Below are positions 1 to 7,283 of a DNA stretch of 20,393 bases, one piece after another. Below the pieces are notes generated by a model. The model saw only the letters and a program-made list of their open reading frames with translations. It was not told the origin of the DNA and did not search any database. The position numbers and the translations under genes are program-made. How positions within the stretch are numbered: the stretch's first letter is position 1; each line of letters starts with the position of its first letter. The stretch spans positions 1-20,393 of the forward strand of contig JAKJBT010000024.1 in the NCBI GenBank assembly GCA_022706865.1, given 5' to 3'. This stretch comes from Bacillota bacterium. GTDB taxonomy: Bacteria; Bacillota_A; Clostridia; Lutisporales; Lutisporaceae.

Positions 1-1044
1 CATGAATTCATATATCTCTCCGGCTATGGTTCTGAATAGGGATTGTACGCTTGAGCCGCTGTCCTTGCTCATTACTATCATTATATAAGGATTATCCTTG
101 AGGAATACTATGCCTGCGTCGTTATAGACCCCCTCGCCTGAGCTGGTGCCTGTCTTGTGAGCGACGGGAGATTTGTAGCCTATTCCTGCAGGCAGCCTGT
201 TTGAATATATATTGTTCAGAAGAGCTTCCAGGAACAGCTTGTCATTGTCCGCTCCGAAGGTTCTGCCATGGTACAGCAGGTCAAGCACATGCCCCAGATC
301 CTTTGGAGTCGTTCTGGGAGACTTGGAAATCCCGTATCTCTTGATGTTGTTTTTGACAGAGGTGCCTTGGGCAGGCATTATTTCGCTGTATACGATACTG
401 TTTTTCACTCCCAGATCCTTAAGGATTTTATTAATCTGCTCTGAGCCTAAATGACGAAGGGTAATATTGAAATAATCATTTATTGAATGGCTTATCATTC
501 TGGATAATAGGTATTTTAGATTGTATTTGCTTTTGGTGGTTTCATCGGTATAGACCTTGTCAAGCTCCAATTCCCCGCGGCTGTTCATATAGTACATTAC
601 TGCGGCTGATAGAAGCTTGCAGGTGGAGGCGGAATTAAAGTACCCTTCATCCGGATTGTCCGGATTTGTTTTTTCCCCGTTGAAAGCATATTCAAAACCG
701 GTATTCAGTTCCTTGATGTATATTCCTATGGTTCCCCTGCCCCTGTTTTTATAATATGAGTTTATCCGTTTTATTATAATTTCTTCAACATTTTTATTGA
801 AGTCTGAAGCAGCTTGCTGCTGAGCTTCATCAGGCTGCTCAGGCTCCTGCTGCTCAGGGACAGGTGAAGGTACTGCCTCCTCACGGGATTCAGGCACAGG
901 AAGGGGTTCTGCTTCAGTAGCAGGTGCAGACTCAGGGGCAGCAGGATCTGATGTTGTTTCTGCCGGTTCAATACTGTATGTGATATATGAACACAAAGAT
1001 ATAATAAGAAAAAACAGTGTAAGTATTTTTAAACCTTTATACAT
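1..1044 (-). CDS. Class A beta-lactamase-like serine hydrolase, 3' end cut off by window
   Basis: Partial gene of 348 codons that runs off the left edge. It starts at ATG 1044-1042 behind a GAGGT Shine-Dalgarno. Residues 5-25 form one hydrophobic signal or anchor segment. Residues 26-80 are a Pro/Glu/Gln/Ala-rich linker, so the catalytic domain (about 85 onward) should sit outside the membrane. The serine-hydrolase motifs are S140-T-C-K143 (SxxK), S187-I-N189 at the SDN position, a TTP motif near 245-247, and K297-T-G299. The SDN motif has Ile in place of Asp, and I see no ExxLN omega-loop glutamate, which true class A beta-lactamases use for deacylation. It may therefore be a penicillin-binding or peptidoglycan-related relative rather than a resistance enzyme. 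The fold call is firm and the substrate is unknown. Confidence 0.8.
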   Translation of the reverse strand, partial: MYKGLKILTLFFLIISLCSYITYSIEPAETTSDPAAPESAPATEAEPLPVPESREEAVPSPVPEQQEPEQPDEAQQQAASDFNKNVEEIIIKRINSYYKNRGRGTIGIYIKELNTGFEYAFNGEKTNPDNPDEGYFNSASTCKLLSAAVMYYMNSRGELELDKVYTDETTKSKYNLKYLLSRMISHSINDYFNITLRHLGSEQINKILKDLGVKNSIVYSEIMPAQGTSVKNNIKRYGISKSPRTTPKDLGHVLDLLYHGRTFGADNDKLFLEALLNNIYSNRLPAGIGYKSPVAHKTGTSSGEGVYNDAGIVFLKDNPYIMIVMSKDSGSSVQSLFRTIAGEIYEFM

Positions 1045-1079
1045 TTCAAGACCTCATTTAAGCATAATTCAATCATTAA

Positions 1080-1108
1080 AATATATGCAGGAGGGTCATG
1101 AAAATCAA
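1080..1108 (-). promoter_or_regulatory. Candidate sigma-A promoter for the beta-lactamase-like gene
   Basis: On the minus strand TTGATT (1108-1103) and TATATT (1085-1080) are separated by 17 bp. The predicted start near 1073 would leave a leader of about 30 nt before the ATG at 1044. Judged by eye only. Confidence 0.5.
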
Positions 1109-1157
1109 GTTATCCCAAAAAAAGAAGCACTATGGGTATTGTTTTTTATGTTGACAG

Positions 1158-1202
1158 ATATCAAGAATCTTAGGAGGAATATACCGGGCGGAGTCTTGAT
1201 AT
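1158..1202. repeat. Inverted repeat in the 1045-1402 intergenic region
   Basis: ATATCAAGA (1158-1166) and TCTTGATAT (1194-1202) are perfect 9-bp inverted arms around a 27-nt spacer. This lies in the 358-bp gap between the divergent beta-lactamase-like and zinc-ribbon genes. The gap also holds a 7-bp hairpin with TTA loop at about 1214-1230 and two promoters. I see no convincing protein-coding gene in it: the best candidate (1098-1154, 18 codons) overlaps the minus-strand promoter and has a Shine-Dalgarno placed too close. The repeat could be an operator or an RNA stem; its role is not known. Confidence 0.4.
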
Positions 1203-1265
1203 TGCTTAACAGCGGCAGCATTTAATGCTGCAATTTATAGGCACTTTTGTGCAGGTAAATAATTG

Positions 1266-1294
1266 TTGACATTAAATGGTATCGGTGTTATACT
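1266..1294 (+). promoter_or_regulatory. Strong sigma-A promoter for the zinc-ribbon gene
   Basis: A perfect -35 TTGACA (1266-1271), 17-bp spacer and TATACT -10 (1289-1294). Transcription should begin near 1301, giving a leader of about 100 nt, unusually long for a 55-codon gene and containing a ribosome-site inverted repeat. Confidence 0.75.
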
Positions 1295-1330
1295 TATATA
1301 ACTGGTGATTTAACGATATTAAAACCATTT

Positions 1331-1392
1331 CCTATTATTTGTCAGGAGAATGTATAATGTTTGAAAGTTGTTAAATCCTAATAAATAATAGG
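1331..1392 (+). promoter_or_regulatory. Leader inverted repeat overlapping the ribosome site
   Basis: CCTATTATTT (1331-1340) is the exact reverse complement of AAATAATAGG (1383-1392), and the right arm runs into the AGGAGG Shine-Dalgarno (1390-1395) of the zinc-ribbon gene. If the arms pair in the transcript, the 5' part of the ribosome site is buried. The stem is AU-rich and so would be temperature-sensitive; control of translation is inference. Confidence 0.45.
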
Positions 1393-1402
1393 AGGTAATA
1401 AA

Positions 1403-1570
1403 ATGGCTGATAAGAATTTAACTTGCAAGGACTGTGGAACAGAATTTGTATTCACAGAAGGCGAGCAGGCTTTTTATAAGGAAAAGGGCTTCGAAAACGA
1501 ACCTCAGAGATGCCCTGACTGCAGAAAAGCAAAAAAAGCACAGAGAAACAACAGAGACTTCAGAAGATAA
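1403..1570 (+). CDS. Small zinc-ribbon protein (zf-trcl-like)
   Basis: A 55-residue basic protein starting at ATG 1403 with a textbook AGGAGG 7 nt upstream. Two CxxC knuckles, C8/C11 and C37/C40, should bind one zinc ion. Between them lies the GEQxFYxxKGF-type segment, and the C-terminus is Lys/Arg/Asn-rich (41-55), consistent with nucleic-acid or ribosome contact. It resembles the 'probable zinc-ribbon domain' proteins common in Clostridia; from memory this family is sometimes annotated beside cold-shock proteins. It is transcribed alone, from a strong promoter to a strong terminator. The exact function is unknown. Confidence 0.85.
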   Translation: MADKNLTCKDCGTEFVFTEGEQAFYKEKGFENEPQRCPDCRKAKKAQRNNRDFRR

Positions 1571-1582
1571 TATTGCGTAAAA

Positions 1583-1629
1583 GGGAGTGTTGCTGCTACT
1601 TGATAAGTGGCCAGCGATACTCTTTTTTT
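1583..1629 (+). terminator. Rho-independent terminator of the zinc-ribbon gene
   Basis: A long stem closes from GAGTGTTGCTG (1585-1595) against CAGCGATACTC (1612-1622), counting G-U pairs, and continues inward to a GATA loop. A run of seven T follows directly. Confidence 0.85.
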
Positions 1630-1687
1630 ATTTTTTGCCGTTTTTCTCTGTATGCCGGCAGTTTTTATTTGCTTGAAGTATATGGAA

Positions 1688-1737
1688 ATGTTATATTAAC
1701 ATAGATACTGAGAAAAAAGATCTAATAATACGTATTA
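1688..1737. promoter_or_regulatory. Two palindromes upstream of the two-component operon
   Basis: ATGTTA-TAT-TAACAT (1688-1702) has perfect 6-bp arms, and TAATACGTATTA (1726-1737) is a perfect 12-bp palindrome. Both lie within 80 bp of the response-regulator start, where an autoregulatory operator would be expected. I could not identify a convincing -35/-10 pair here. Confidence 0.35.
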
Positions 1738-1767
1738 ATTATTAAATAAGTATTGGAAGATGGGGGA

Positions 1768-2460
1768 ATGAATGTGAGAAGAATACTATTGGTCGAAGAT
1801 GACTTAAGCTTGATTGAAGGTCTTAAGTTCTCACTTTCCAGGCATGATTTTGACGTGACTGTTGCAAGGACTGTGAAAGAAGCCGGGGAATTTTTCAGTC
1901 GAAATGAATATCAATTGATCATACTGGATTTAATGCTTCCGGACGGAAGCGGCTTTGATATATGCAAAAGTATTAGGCAGCAATCCGCTGTTCCGATTAT
2001 TTTTCTGACGGCCTCCGATGAAGAGGTAAATGTTGTAATGGGATTGGACCTGGGCGGAGATGACTATATATCAAAGCCCTTTAAGCTGAATGAGTTAATA
2101 TCCAGGATAAATGCCATATTGCGGCGCAGCAGTGCAGAGAGCAGCCAGACTGAACTAAGCTCAAACGGGATTGTGGTTAAGCTGCTGGAAGGCAGGGCAA
2201 TAAAAAACGGAAAGGACATGGAGCTTACATCAGTTGAATATAAATTGCTGTGCCTGTTCATGAATAATCCCAGGAGGGTGATGCCCAGGGACCAGATAAT
2301 GGAGTGCCTGTGGGATTCACATGAGAGTTTTATTGATGACAATACCCTGAATGTTTATATAAGCAGGCTGCGGGAGAAAATTGAAAAAGATCCGAAACAT
2401 CCTTCATTCCTGGTGACATTAAGAGGAATGGGGTATAAATGGAATATAACAGAGGGATAA
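1768..2460 (+). CDS. OmpR/PhoB-family response regulator
   Basis: A 230-residue regulator with a receiver domain (about 4-115) and a C-terminal winged-helix DNA-binding domain (about 135-228). Acidic pocket D11/D12, phosphoacceptor D54 in LDLMLPDGSG, T81 and K103 in YISKPF are all present, so it should be phosphorylated normally. It is the first gene of a four-gene operon and its stop is 3 nt from the kinase start. The start is ambiguous: TTG 1753, ATG 1768 and GTG 1774 are in frame. I chose ATG 1768; GTG 1774 has the better spacing from GGGGGA (1762-1767). It probably activates this operon in response to cell-envelope stress, by analogy with similar clusters. Confidence 0.93.
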   Translation: MNVRRILLVEDDLSLIEGLKFSLSRHDFDVTVARTVKEAGEFFSRNEYQLIILDLMLPDGSGFDICKSIRQQSAVPIIFLTASDEEVNVVMGLDLGGDDYISKPFKLNELISRINAILRRSSAESSQTELSSNGIVVKLLEGRAIKNGKDMELTSVEYKLLCLFMNNPRRVMPRDQIMECLWDSHESFIDDNTLNVYISRLREKIEKDPKHPSFLVTLRGMGYKWNITEG

Positions 2461-2463
2461 GCT

Positions 2464-3720
2464 ATGGATTTATTGATTAATAAAAGCGCAAAAAGGCTTC
2501 TGATTCAGCTGGTGCTGATTCTTGTAGCTGGAATTGCAGTTTTTCAGGCTGCTGCATATATAAATGCACTCCGCTTCAAGAACGTCATTATCGTTCATGA
2601 TTATGAGCTTGCCGGATATTTGGAGCGGGCACATCCGGAGCTTTCTGCGGAAATACGGTCTGCTTTTACAGCAGAAAAATCCTCCGCCGATATTGAAGCA
2701 GGAAGAGCTTTGCTTGGAAAATCCGGATACAAGCAAAGCACGGAATTGTTTTTGGTCCCCCGGGCAAACAGGTTTTATAGGATGAACATGGCAGCATATT
2801 TTGCTCTTAACGTCTTTTTAGGTTTTGCAGTTCTGCTTTCCGTCATTTCATTCCTGAACCTGCATTTTAAAACAATAGACCAATATAGCAGCGATATAAA
2901 CGGAATAATTAAGGGACATGCTTCCGGAAGGCTTGAGGACAGCGGCGAAGGCAGCCTGCCCAAGCTTGCGGCATCTATTAATGCCATGACCTCATCATTA
3001 TATGCGCATATTGAGAAGGAGAGGCAGAACAGGAATTTTATGAAGGACATTTTGGAAAATGTTTCCCACCAGTTGAAGACGCCGTTATCAGCCCTTGGTA
3101 TATACAATGAAATCATGAGGGGTGAAAATGTACAAAATGAGGTAATATCAAAATTCCTGGATAAAAGCGTCAAGGAGCTTGAACGCATGCATAATCTGAC
3201 AGCCGGCCTTTTGAAGCTGGCCAGACTGGACGCGGGTATTATTGAGATGAACAAGAAAAGCCACATTTTAAAGGATATTATAGAGCAAGCAGTGGAAAGC
3301 TTTGAGGCAAGGCTGCAAATAGAACGCAAAACCTTTGAAATAAATGCCGACAGCAGCATTTCATACAGCTGCGACAGGGAGTGGATCCTTGAAGCCTTGA
3401 GCAATTTGTTCAAGAATGCAGTGGAGCACACTAATCCGGGAAACCATATCAGAGTACTGGCGGAAGAAACTCCGCTGATGGTTAAAATTACTGTTGAAGA
3501 CAATGGAGAAGGTATACACCCTGATGATATCAACCATATTTTCAAAAGGTTTTTTAGGAGCAAGTTTTCTCAGAACAAACAGGGAACCGGTATAGGACTT
3601 ACCTTGGCCAAAACAATCATAGAAATGCATGACGGATTCATAACCGCAGAAAGTACAAAAGGTGCGGGTACAAAATTCGTTGCTCACCTGCCCAGATTAC
3701 AGGATTGTAAGCTTCAATAA
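2464..3720 (+). CDS. Membrane sensor histidine kinase
   Basis: A 418-residue kinase with TM1 about 11-33, an extracytoplasmic domain of about 73 residues (34-106), TM2 about 107-131, and then a linker that may be a degenerate HAMP. H202 in the SHQLKTPLSA box is the phosphorylated histidine. The catalytic domain has the N box N314-LFKN318, the G1 box D346-NGEG, an FKRFF segment and the GTGIGL G2 box (374-379). It should autophosphorylate and pass phosphate to D54 of the preceding regulator. The extracytoplasmic domain is larger than the very short loop of BceS-type kinases, so it may bind a ligand directly rather than read transporter flux. The ligand is not evident. Confidence 0.93.
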   Translation: MDLLINKSAKRLLIQLVLILVAGIAVFQAAAYINALRFKNVIIVHDYELAGYLERAHPELSAEIRSAFTAEKSSADIEAGRALLGKSGYKQSTELFLVPRANRFYRMNMAAYFALNVFLGFAVLLSVISFLNLHFKTIDQYSSDINGIIKGHASGRLEDSGEGSLPKLAASINAMTSSLYAHIEKERQNRNFMKDILENVSHQLKTPLSALGIYNEIMRGENVQNEVISKFLDKSVKELERMHNLTAGLLKLARLDAGIIEMNKKSHILKDIIEQAVESFEARLQIERKTFEINADSSISYSCDREWILEALSNLFKNAVEHTNPGNHIRVLAEETPLMVKITVEDNGEGIHPDDINHIFKRFFRSKFSQNKQGTGIGLTLAKTIIEMHDGFITAESTKGAGTKFVAHLPRLQDCKLQ

Positions 3721-3783
3721 ATATTAGAGTAAGGTTGGTATGTTATTCTGTGAAAAGAGACTTAATAACATTGAGGTGTGAAA

Positions 3784-4467
3784 ATGGAAATATTAAGAAC
3801 GGAAAATCTGTCAAAAACTTATGGAAAGGGAGAAACCAAAGTGGAAGCCCTGAAAAATGCTTCCTTTTCTATTGAAAAGGGAGAATTTGTGTCTATTGTC
3901 GGGCCTTCGGGTTCGGGGAAAAGCACACTTCTCAATCTTATCGGGGCATTGGATAATCCGACCTCCGGAAAGGTCTTTCTAAACGGGCACGACATATATG
4001 CTATGAAAGAGGAAGAACTGGCTGTATTCCGCAGACGGAGCATAGGCTTCATTTTTCAGGCATATAACCTGATACCCGAACTGAATGTCGAGGAGAATAT
4101 AGTTCTGCCCTTGCTGCTGGACTATAAGAAGCCTGATAAGGAATATATCGATGAACTCCTCAACACATTGGGGCTTACAGAGAGGAGGCATCATTTGCCG
4201 AATCAGCTTTCGGGGGGACAGCAGCAGCGTGTGGCAATTGGGCGGGCCCTTGCGGCCAGGCCTGCTGTTATTTTAGCCGATGAGCCTACAGGAAACCTTG
4301 ACAGCAGGAGCAGCAGGGATGTTGTTGATTTGATGAGGCTGTCGGTGGATAAATACAGGCAGACTCTTCTTATGATAACTCATAACGAGAACTATGCCTC
4401 TTATGGTGACCGGGTATTCAGAGTTGAGGATGGAATTGTTGCCGAGCTCGGGGGTGGCGTGAGATGA
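3784..4467 (+). CDS. ABC transporter ATP-binding protein, LolD/MacB type
   Basis: A 227-residue ATPase of the LolD/FtsE/MacB subfamily. Walker A is G40-PSGSGKST48, the Q-loop is Q92, the signature LSGGQ is at 142-146, Walker B VILADE is at 162-167 with catalytic E167, and the H-loop is H200. An in-frame GTG at 3778 lies inside the GAGGTG Shine-Dalgarno (3773-3778), so ATG 3784 is preferred. It is 63 bp after the kinase and overlaps the permease start by ATGA. It should energise the following permease, most likely for export or extrusion of a membrane-active compound, as usual for this family next to two-component systems. Confidence 0.95.
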   Translation: MEILRTENLSKTYGKGETKVEALKNASFSIEKGEFVSIVGPSGSGKSTLLNLIGALDNPTSGKVFLNGHDIYAMKEEELAVFRRRSIGFIFQAYNLIPELNVEENIVLPLLLDYKKPDKEYIDELLNTLGLTERRHHLPNQLSGGQQQRVAIGRALAARPAVILADEPTGNLDSRSSRDVVDLMRLSVDKYRQTLLMITHNENYASYGDRVFRVEDGIVAELGGGVR

Positions 4468-6878
4468 AAAGCTATCTGATGCTTGTACAGAACTACCTTA
4501 AAGCCCACAGCAAAAAGACGAGGCTGGCTGTCATAAGCGTCACAATATCAGTTGCACTTGTAACCGGGATGTTTTCGATGGTTGATTTTTTCTTAAGGTT
4601 TGAAAAGCTTCAGGTGATTTATACCTATGGAAACTTTCATCTTGCCGTTAAAGATGCCTCTGATGAAGAAGCAGCTATTTTAAGAAGCCGTATTGATGTT
4701 CGGAATGCCGGAAGATGGAAGGACTTTGGGAATGGGAAAATAAACGGAACTGACTGCAGGCTTGGAGCGCTGGAAGAAGTATTTGCGGGAAATATGAATA
4801 TTGAAGTACTGCAAGGGAATTTCCCTAGGGGGAAAAACGAAGTAATGCTTGAGGCATGGGCAGCGGAACGCTTGCTTCAAGGGGAAGAAACAGGGCATAT
4901 AGTCAGAATAACCTTTGAGGACAAAACAGAAAAGGAATTTGTAGTAAGCGGGATTTATAATGACCTGGGCAATATGAAGGCTGCAGGCATGCCGGGGGTA
5001 ATGATGTCCGTATCGGGAGCAGAGGATATTGCTGATGTAAAGCAGAACCTGTTTTTCGTTGAGTTCAAAAACAAGGTGAAAATCAACAGGGCAGTTGCTG
5101 AGATAAAAGATGAATTGAGCCTTGCTGACGATAGAATAGGCTTGAACACCCAGTTGCTTTCAGTCATAGGACAAAGTGAGCACAAAGCGGCAACCGGGCT
5201 GTATACCGTAGGAGCTGTACTGTTCATTCTGGTTCTTGCGGCGGGTGTAGTCATGATATACAATACCTTTAATATTTCAGTCATGGAGAGAGTGAGGCAA
5301 TTCGGACTATTAAGATGCGTCGGCGCATCAAAAGCACAGATAAAAAAGCTGGTACGAAAAGAAGGGCTTGCCATTACTTTAAGGGCAATACCCCCGGGTA
5401 TAGCATTGGGTATGCTGATGGCGTTTGTCTGTTCTGCAATACTGAAATTTTACAACAATACGATTTTCGGTGAAATCCCGTTGTTCAGCATCAGCATTGC
5501 GGGAATTCTGCTGGGAATAGCTATTGGATTTCTTACGGTTTTTATTTCTTCCCTGATACCTGCAAAAAAGGCCGCCGGGGTCTCTCCCGTAAATGCTGTA
5601 TCTGGAAGCAATGAGATGAAAATCTCAAAAACTGTTAAGAAAGGCTTCTTATCAAAGCTTATACGTCTGGAAACTGCAATGGGGGTAAACAGCGCTTTCA
5701 TGAAGAAGAAAACCCTCTTTCTGATGTCATGCTCCATTGCATTAAGTATAATCATGTTCCTGGGCTTTAATGTATTTATTGATTTCATGTATACTTCCCT
5801 GAAAACCACGAAGCCTTATACCCCTGACATTTCCCTGGTTTCTGAGCAGGGTATGGGAGATGGGGTTTTTGAAAGGCTGTCAGAATTGGATGGAGTTAAA
5901 CGGATTTATGGGAGAAAACTTGCCTATGTTAATGCATCCTTTGATGTTTCAAGGCTTAGCGAAGCATATAAAAAAAGCTTTAAGGAGATAAAGACAGAAG
6001 GTAGCGGCCTTTTTATACCCCCGGAGAAGTCCTGGCTGATTTCCTATGATAAGAACCAATTCAGATGGGCAAAGGCAGACTTGCTGGAGGGTGAACTTTC
6101 AGAAGCAGGGATGAATGAGGAGAATGGTATCATTGCTGTTGCGCAAAACTTGAGGAATAATATTACAACAGAGACTGCCGGCCTGAAGCTTGGAGACAAG
6201 GTATATATTGACTCTCCCAAAGGGAAAAAGGAGCTTAAAGTGATGGGGATACTTAGGCAGGTGCCATTTAACAGTCAGGAGCTGACCCTTACTGCATTTG
6301 TCGTAACTGAGAAGGTATTTTCCGATATTATGGGAGAGGCCGGCTTCAAGGTTATTGATATTCAGTTGAAAAATAAAAGAGATGAAGAAACGGTTGAAAT
6401 TCTGAAAAGTATGGCAGCTGACGATATTACCTTCCTGGATATACGCCAGAAGAATTCTGAAATAAACCAGTTGTTCCTGACCATGGCGGTTTTTGTATAC
6501 GGCTTTGTTGCTGTCATTGCAATAATAAGTATATTGAACATCATGAATACTATGAATACCAGCGTGGTAACAAAAACAAGGTACCTGGGGGTAATTAGAG
6601 CAGTGGGAATGTCAGGCAGGCAGCTGAAAAGAATGGTTCTGGCCGAAGCTGCAACATACAGCCTTATCGGATCTGCTGCAGGGACCGTAATGGGGTTATT
6701 GCTGCAAAAGATACTGATTATGAATTATCTTTCAAGCTTTAATATTAAATGGAGGTTTCCGCTGTTTCAAATAATCATTATTTTGGTGCTTGTATCAATA
6801 GTTACTGTTTTTTCGGTTATCGGCCCTCTAAAGCGAATTAGGGAGAAGGGTATTACAGAGATTGTAAATTCCTTGTAA
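4464..6878 (+). CDS. Duplicated FtsX/MacB-type ABC permease
   Basis: An 804-residue permease with two homologous halves. Half 1 has TM1 (about 20-43), an external domain (about 44-243) and three TM segments (about 244-268, 309-330, 342-367). Half 2 has TM5 (about 417-443), an external domain (about 445-668) and three TM segments (about 670-697, 728-751, 765-789). Each half has the FtsX motif after its second TM segment: ERVRQFGLLRCVGAS in half 1 and TKTRYLGVIRAVGMS in half 2. Two large external domains and 8 TM segments separate it from BceB (10 TM, one external domain). It overlaps the ATPase gene by 4 nt. It probably expels or extracts an envelope-active compound; the substrate is unknown. 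Confidence 0.93.
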   Translation: MKSYLMLVQNYLKAHSKKTRLAVISVTISVALVTGMFSMVDFFLRFEKLQVIYTYGNFHLAVKDASDEEAAILRSRIDVRNAGRWKDFGNGKINGTDCRLGALEEVFAGNMNIEVLQGNFPRGKNEVMLEAWAAERLLQGEETGHIVRITFEDKTEKEFVVSGIYNDLGNMKAAGMPGVMMSVSGAEDIADVKQNLFFVEFKNKVKINRAVAEIKDELSLADDRIGLNTQLLSVIGQSEHKAATGLYTVGAVLFILVLAAGVVMIYNTFNISVMERVRQFGLLRCVGASKAQIKKLVRKEGLAITLRAIPPGIALGMLMAFVCSAILKFYNNTIFGEIPLFSISIAGILLGIAIGFLTVFISSLIPAKKAAGVSPVNAVSGSNEMKISKTVKKGFLSKLIRLETAMGVNSAFMKKKTLFLMSCSIALSIIMFLGFNVFIDFMYTSLKTTKPYTPDISLVSEQGMGDGVFERLSELDGVKRIYGRKLAYVNASFDVSRLSEAYKKSFKEIKTEGSGLFIPPEKSWLISYDKNQFRWAKADLLEGELSEAGMNEENGIIAVAQNLRNNITTETAGLKLGDKVYIDSPKGKKELKVMGILRQVPFNSQELTLTAFVVTEKVFSDIMGEAGFKVIDIQLKNKRDEETVEILKSMAADDITFLDIRQKNSEINQLFLTMAVFVYGFVAVIAIISILNIMNTMNTSVVTKTRYLGVIRAVGMSGRQLKRMVLAEAATYSLIGSAAGTVMGLLLQKILIMNYLSSFNIKWRFPLFQIIIILVLVSIVTVFSVIGPLKRIREKGITEIVNSL

Positions 6879-6910
6879 ATCTATCGGGGAAGAAGATATC
6901 AAAGAACAAA

Positions 6911-6948
6911 AAAGGACTTCACTCTAGGAGTGTCAGCCCTTTTTTTTA
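6911..6948. terminator. Bidirectional terminator
   Basis: An A-run, a hairpin with core CACTC-TAG-GAGTG, and eight T. It ends the four-gene operon on the plus strand; read from the minus strand it also has a T-run and lies 30 nt beyond the selC 3' end. Confidence 0.8.
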
Positions 6949-6978
6949 TCAAAATTATAGGAATACGCTAATTTGAAC

Positions 6979-7075
6979 TGGCGGGAGTATGTGGGAATCG
7001 AACCCACCCATGAGGCTACTAACCCCAAACACTGGTTTTGAAGACCAGAGGGCACACCAGCACCCATCTACCCCC
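6979..7075 (-). tRNA. selC: Selenocysteine tRNA (anticodon UCA)
   Basis: A 97-nt tRNA with encoded CCA at its 3' end (6981-6979). The anticodon loop CUUCAAA with a 5-bp CUGGU/ACCAG stem gives anticodon UCA, which reads UGA. Features specific to tRNA-Sec are present: an extended 6-bp D stem (GGGUGC/GUGCCC) closing a UGGU tetraloop, a long variable arm, and a T arm GUGGG-UUCGAUU-CCCAC. The acceptor stem pairs for 7 bp including one G-U; the eighth pair expected in bacterial tRNA-Sec is a G-A mismatch. It is charged with Ser, converted to Sec by SelA and delivered by SelB, none of which is in this window. Confidence 0.96.
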
Positions 7076-7108
7076 ATATGAAGCATGCGCTGTACAACTA
7101 CAAATATT

Positions 7109-7138
7109 ATCATAATGTATTTTAAAAAGCAATGCCAA
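7109..7138 (-). promoter_or_regulatory. Candidate sigma-A promoter of selC
   Basis: On the minus strand TTGGCA (7138-7133) and TATGAT (7114-7109) are 18 bp apart. The start would fall near 7100, about 25-30 nt before the mature tRNA 5' end. Confidence 0.5.
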
Positions 7139-7160
7139 TATAAGAGGAAAATCACAAAAA

Positions 7161-7280
7161 AAAGGACACGAAAGACACGGGGACGTTTCTCCGAAAGACA
7201 CGGGGACGTTTCTCCTGTCTCATCCTCAGTGAGACAGGAGAAACGTCCCCATGTCCCGAAGAGACGTCCCCGTGTCCTTT
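7161..7280. repeat. Nested palindromic repeat with tandem 23-bp units
   Basis: A compact element of about 120 bp. It holds a perfect tandem direct repeat of a 23-bp unit (7169-7191 and 7192-7214) containing GACACGGGGACGTTTCTC. The second copy runs into a 26-bp hairpin (arms 7197-7222 and 7230-7255, loop 7223-7229) with 25 of 26 positions complementary; the exception is a G-U wobble in minus-strand RNA. An outer inverted copy lies at 7262-7280. On the minus strand it ends in CC plus an eight-T run (7165-7153 region), so it may also terminate the SASP transcript. It resembles, from memory, GGGGAC-rich repeats of Firmicutes that sit near REP-associated (IS200-like) tyrosine transposases, but no such gene is here. 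Confidence 0.8.
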
Positions 7281-7283
7281 CTA

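Noticed and set aside
1098..1154. 18-codon reading frame after GGAGGG, ending in TGA
   Set aside because: The Shine-Dalgarno is only about 3 nt from the ATG, and the frame overlaps the minus-strand promoter. Reading the TGA as selenocysteine leads to nothing recognisable.
2775..3563. 262-codon open frame on the minus strand inside the histidine kinase gene
   Set aside because: It is antisense to an intact kinase with all catalytic boxes, lacks a ribosome site and has Ser/Leu/Ile-rich shadow composition.
6979..7075. selC as an integration site for a genomic island
   Set aside because: I found no integrase and no partial duplicate of the tRNA 3' end elsewhere in the window.
7161..7280. CRISPR array
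   Set aside because: Only two adjacent direct units without spacers, and the main structure is an inverted repeat; no cas genes.
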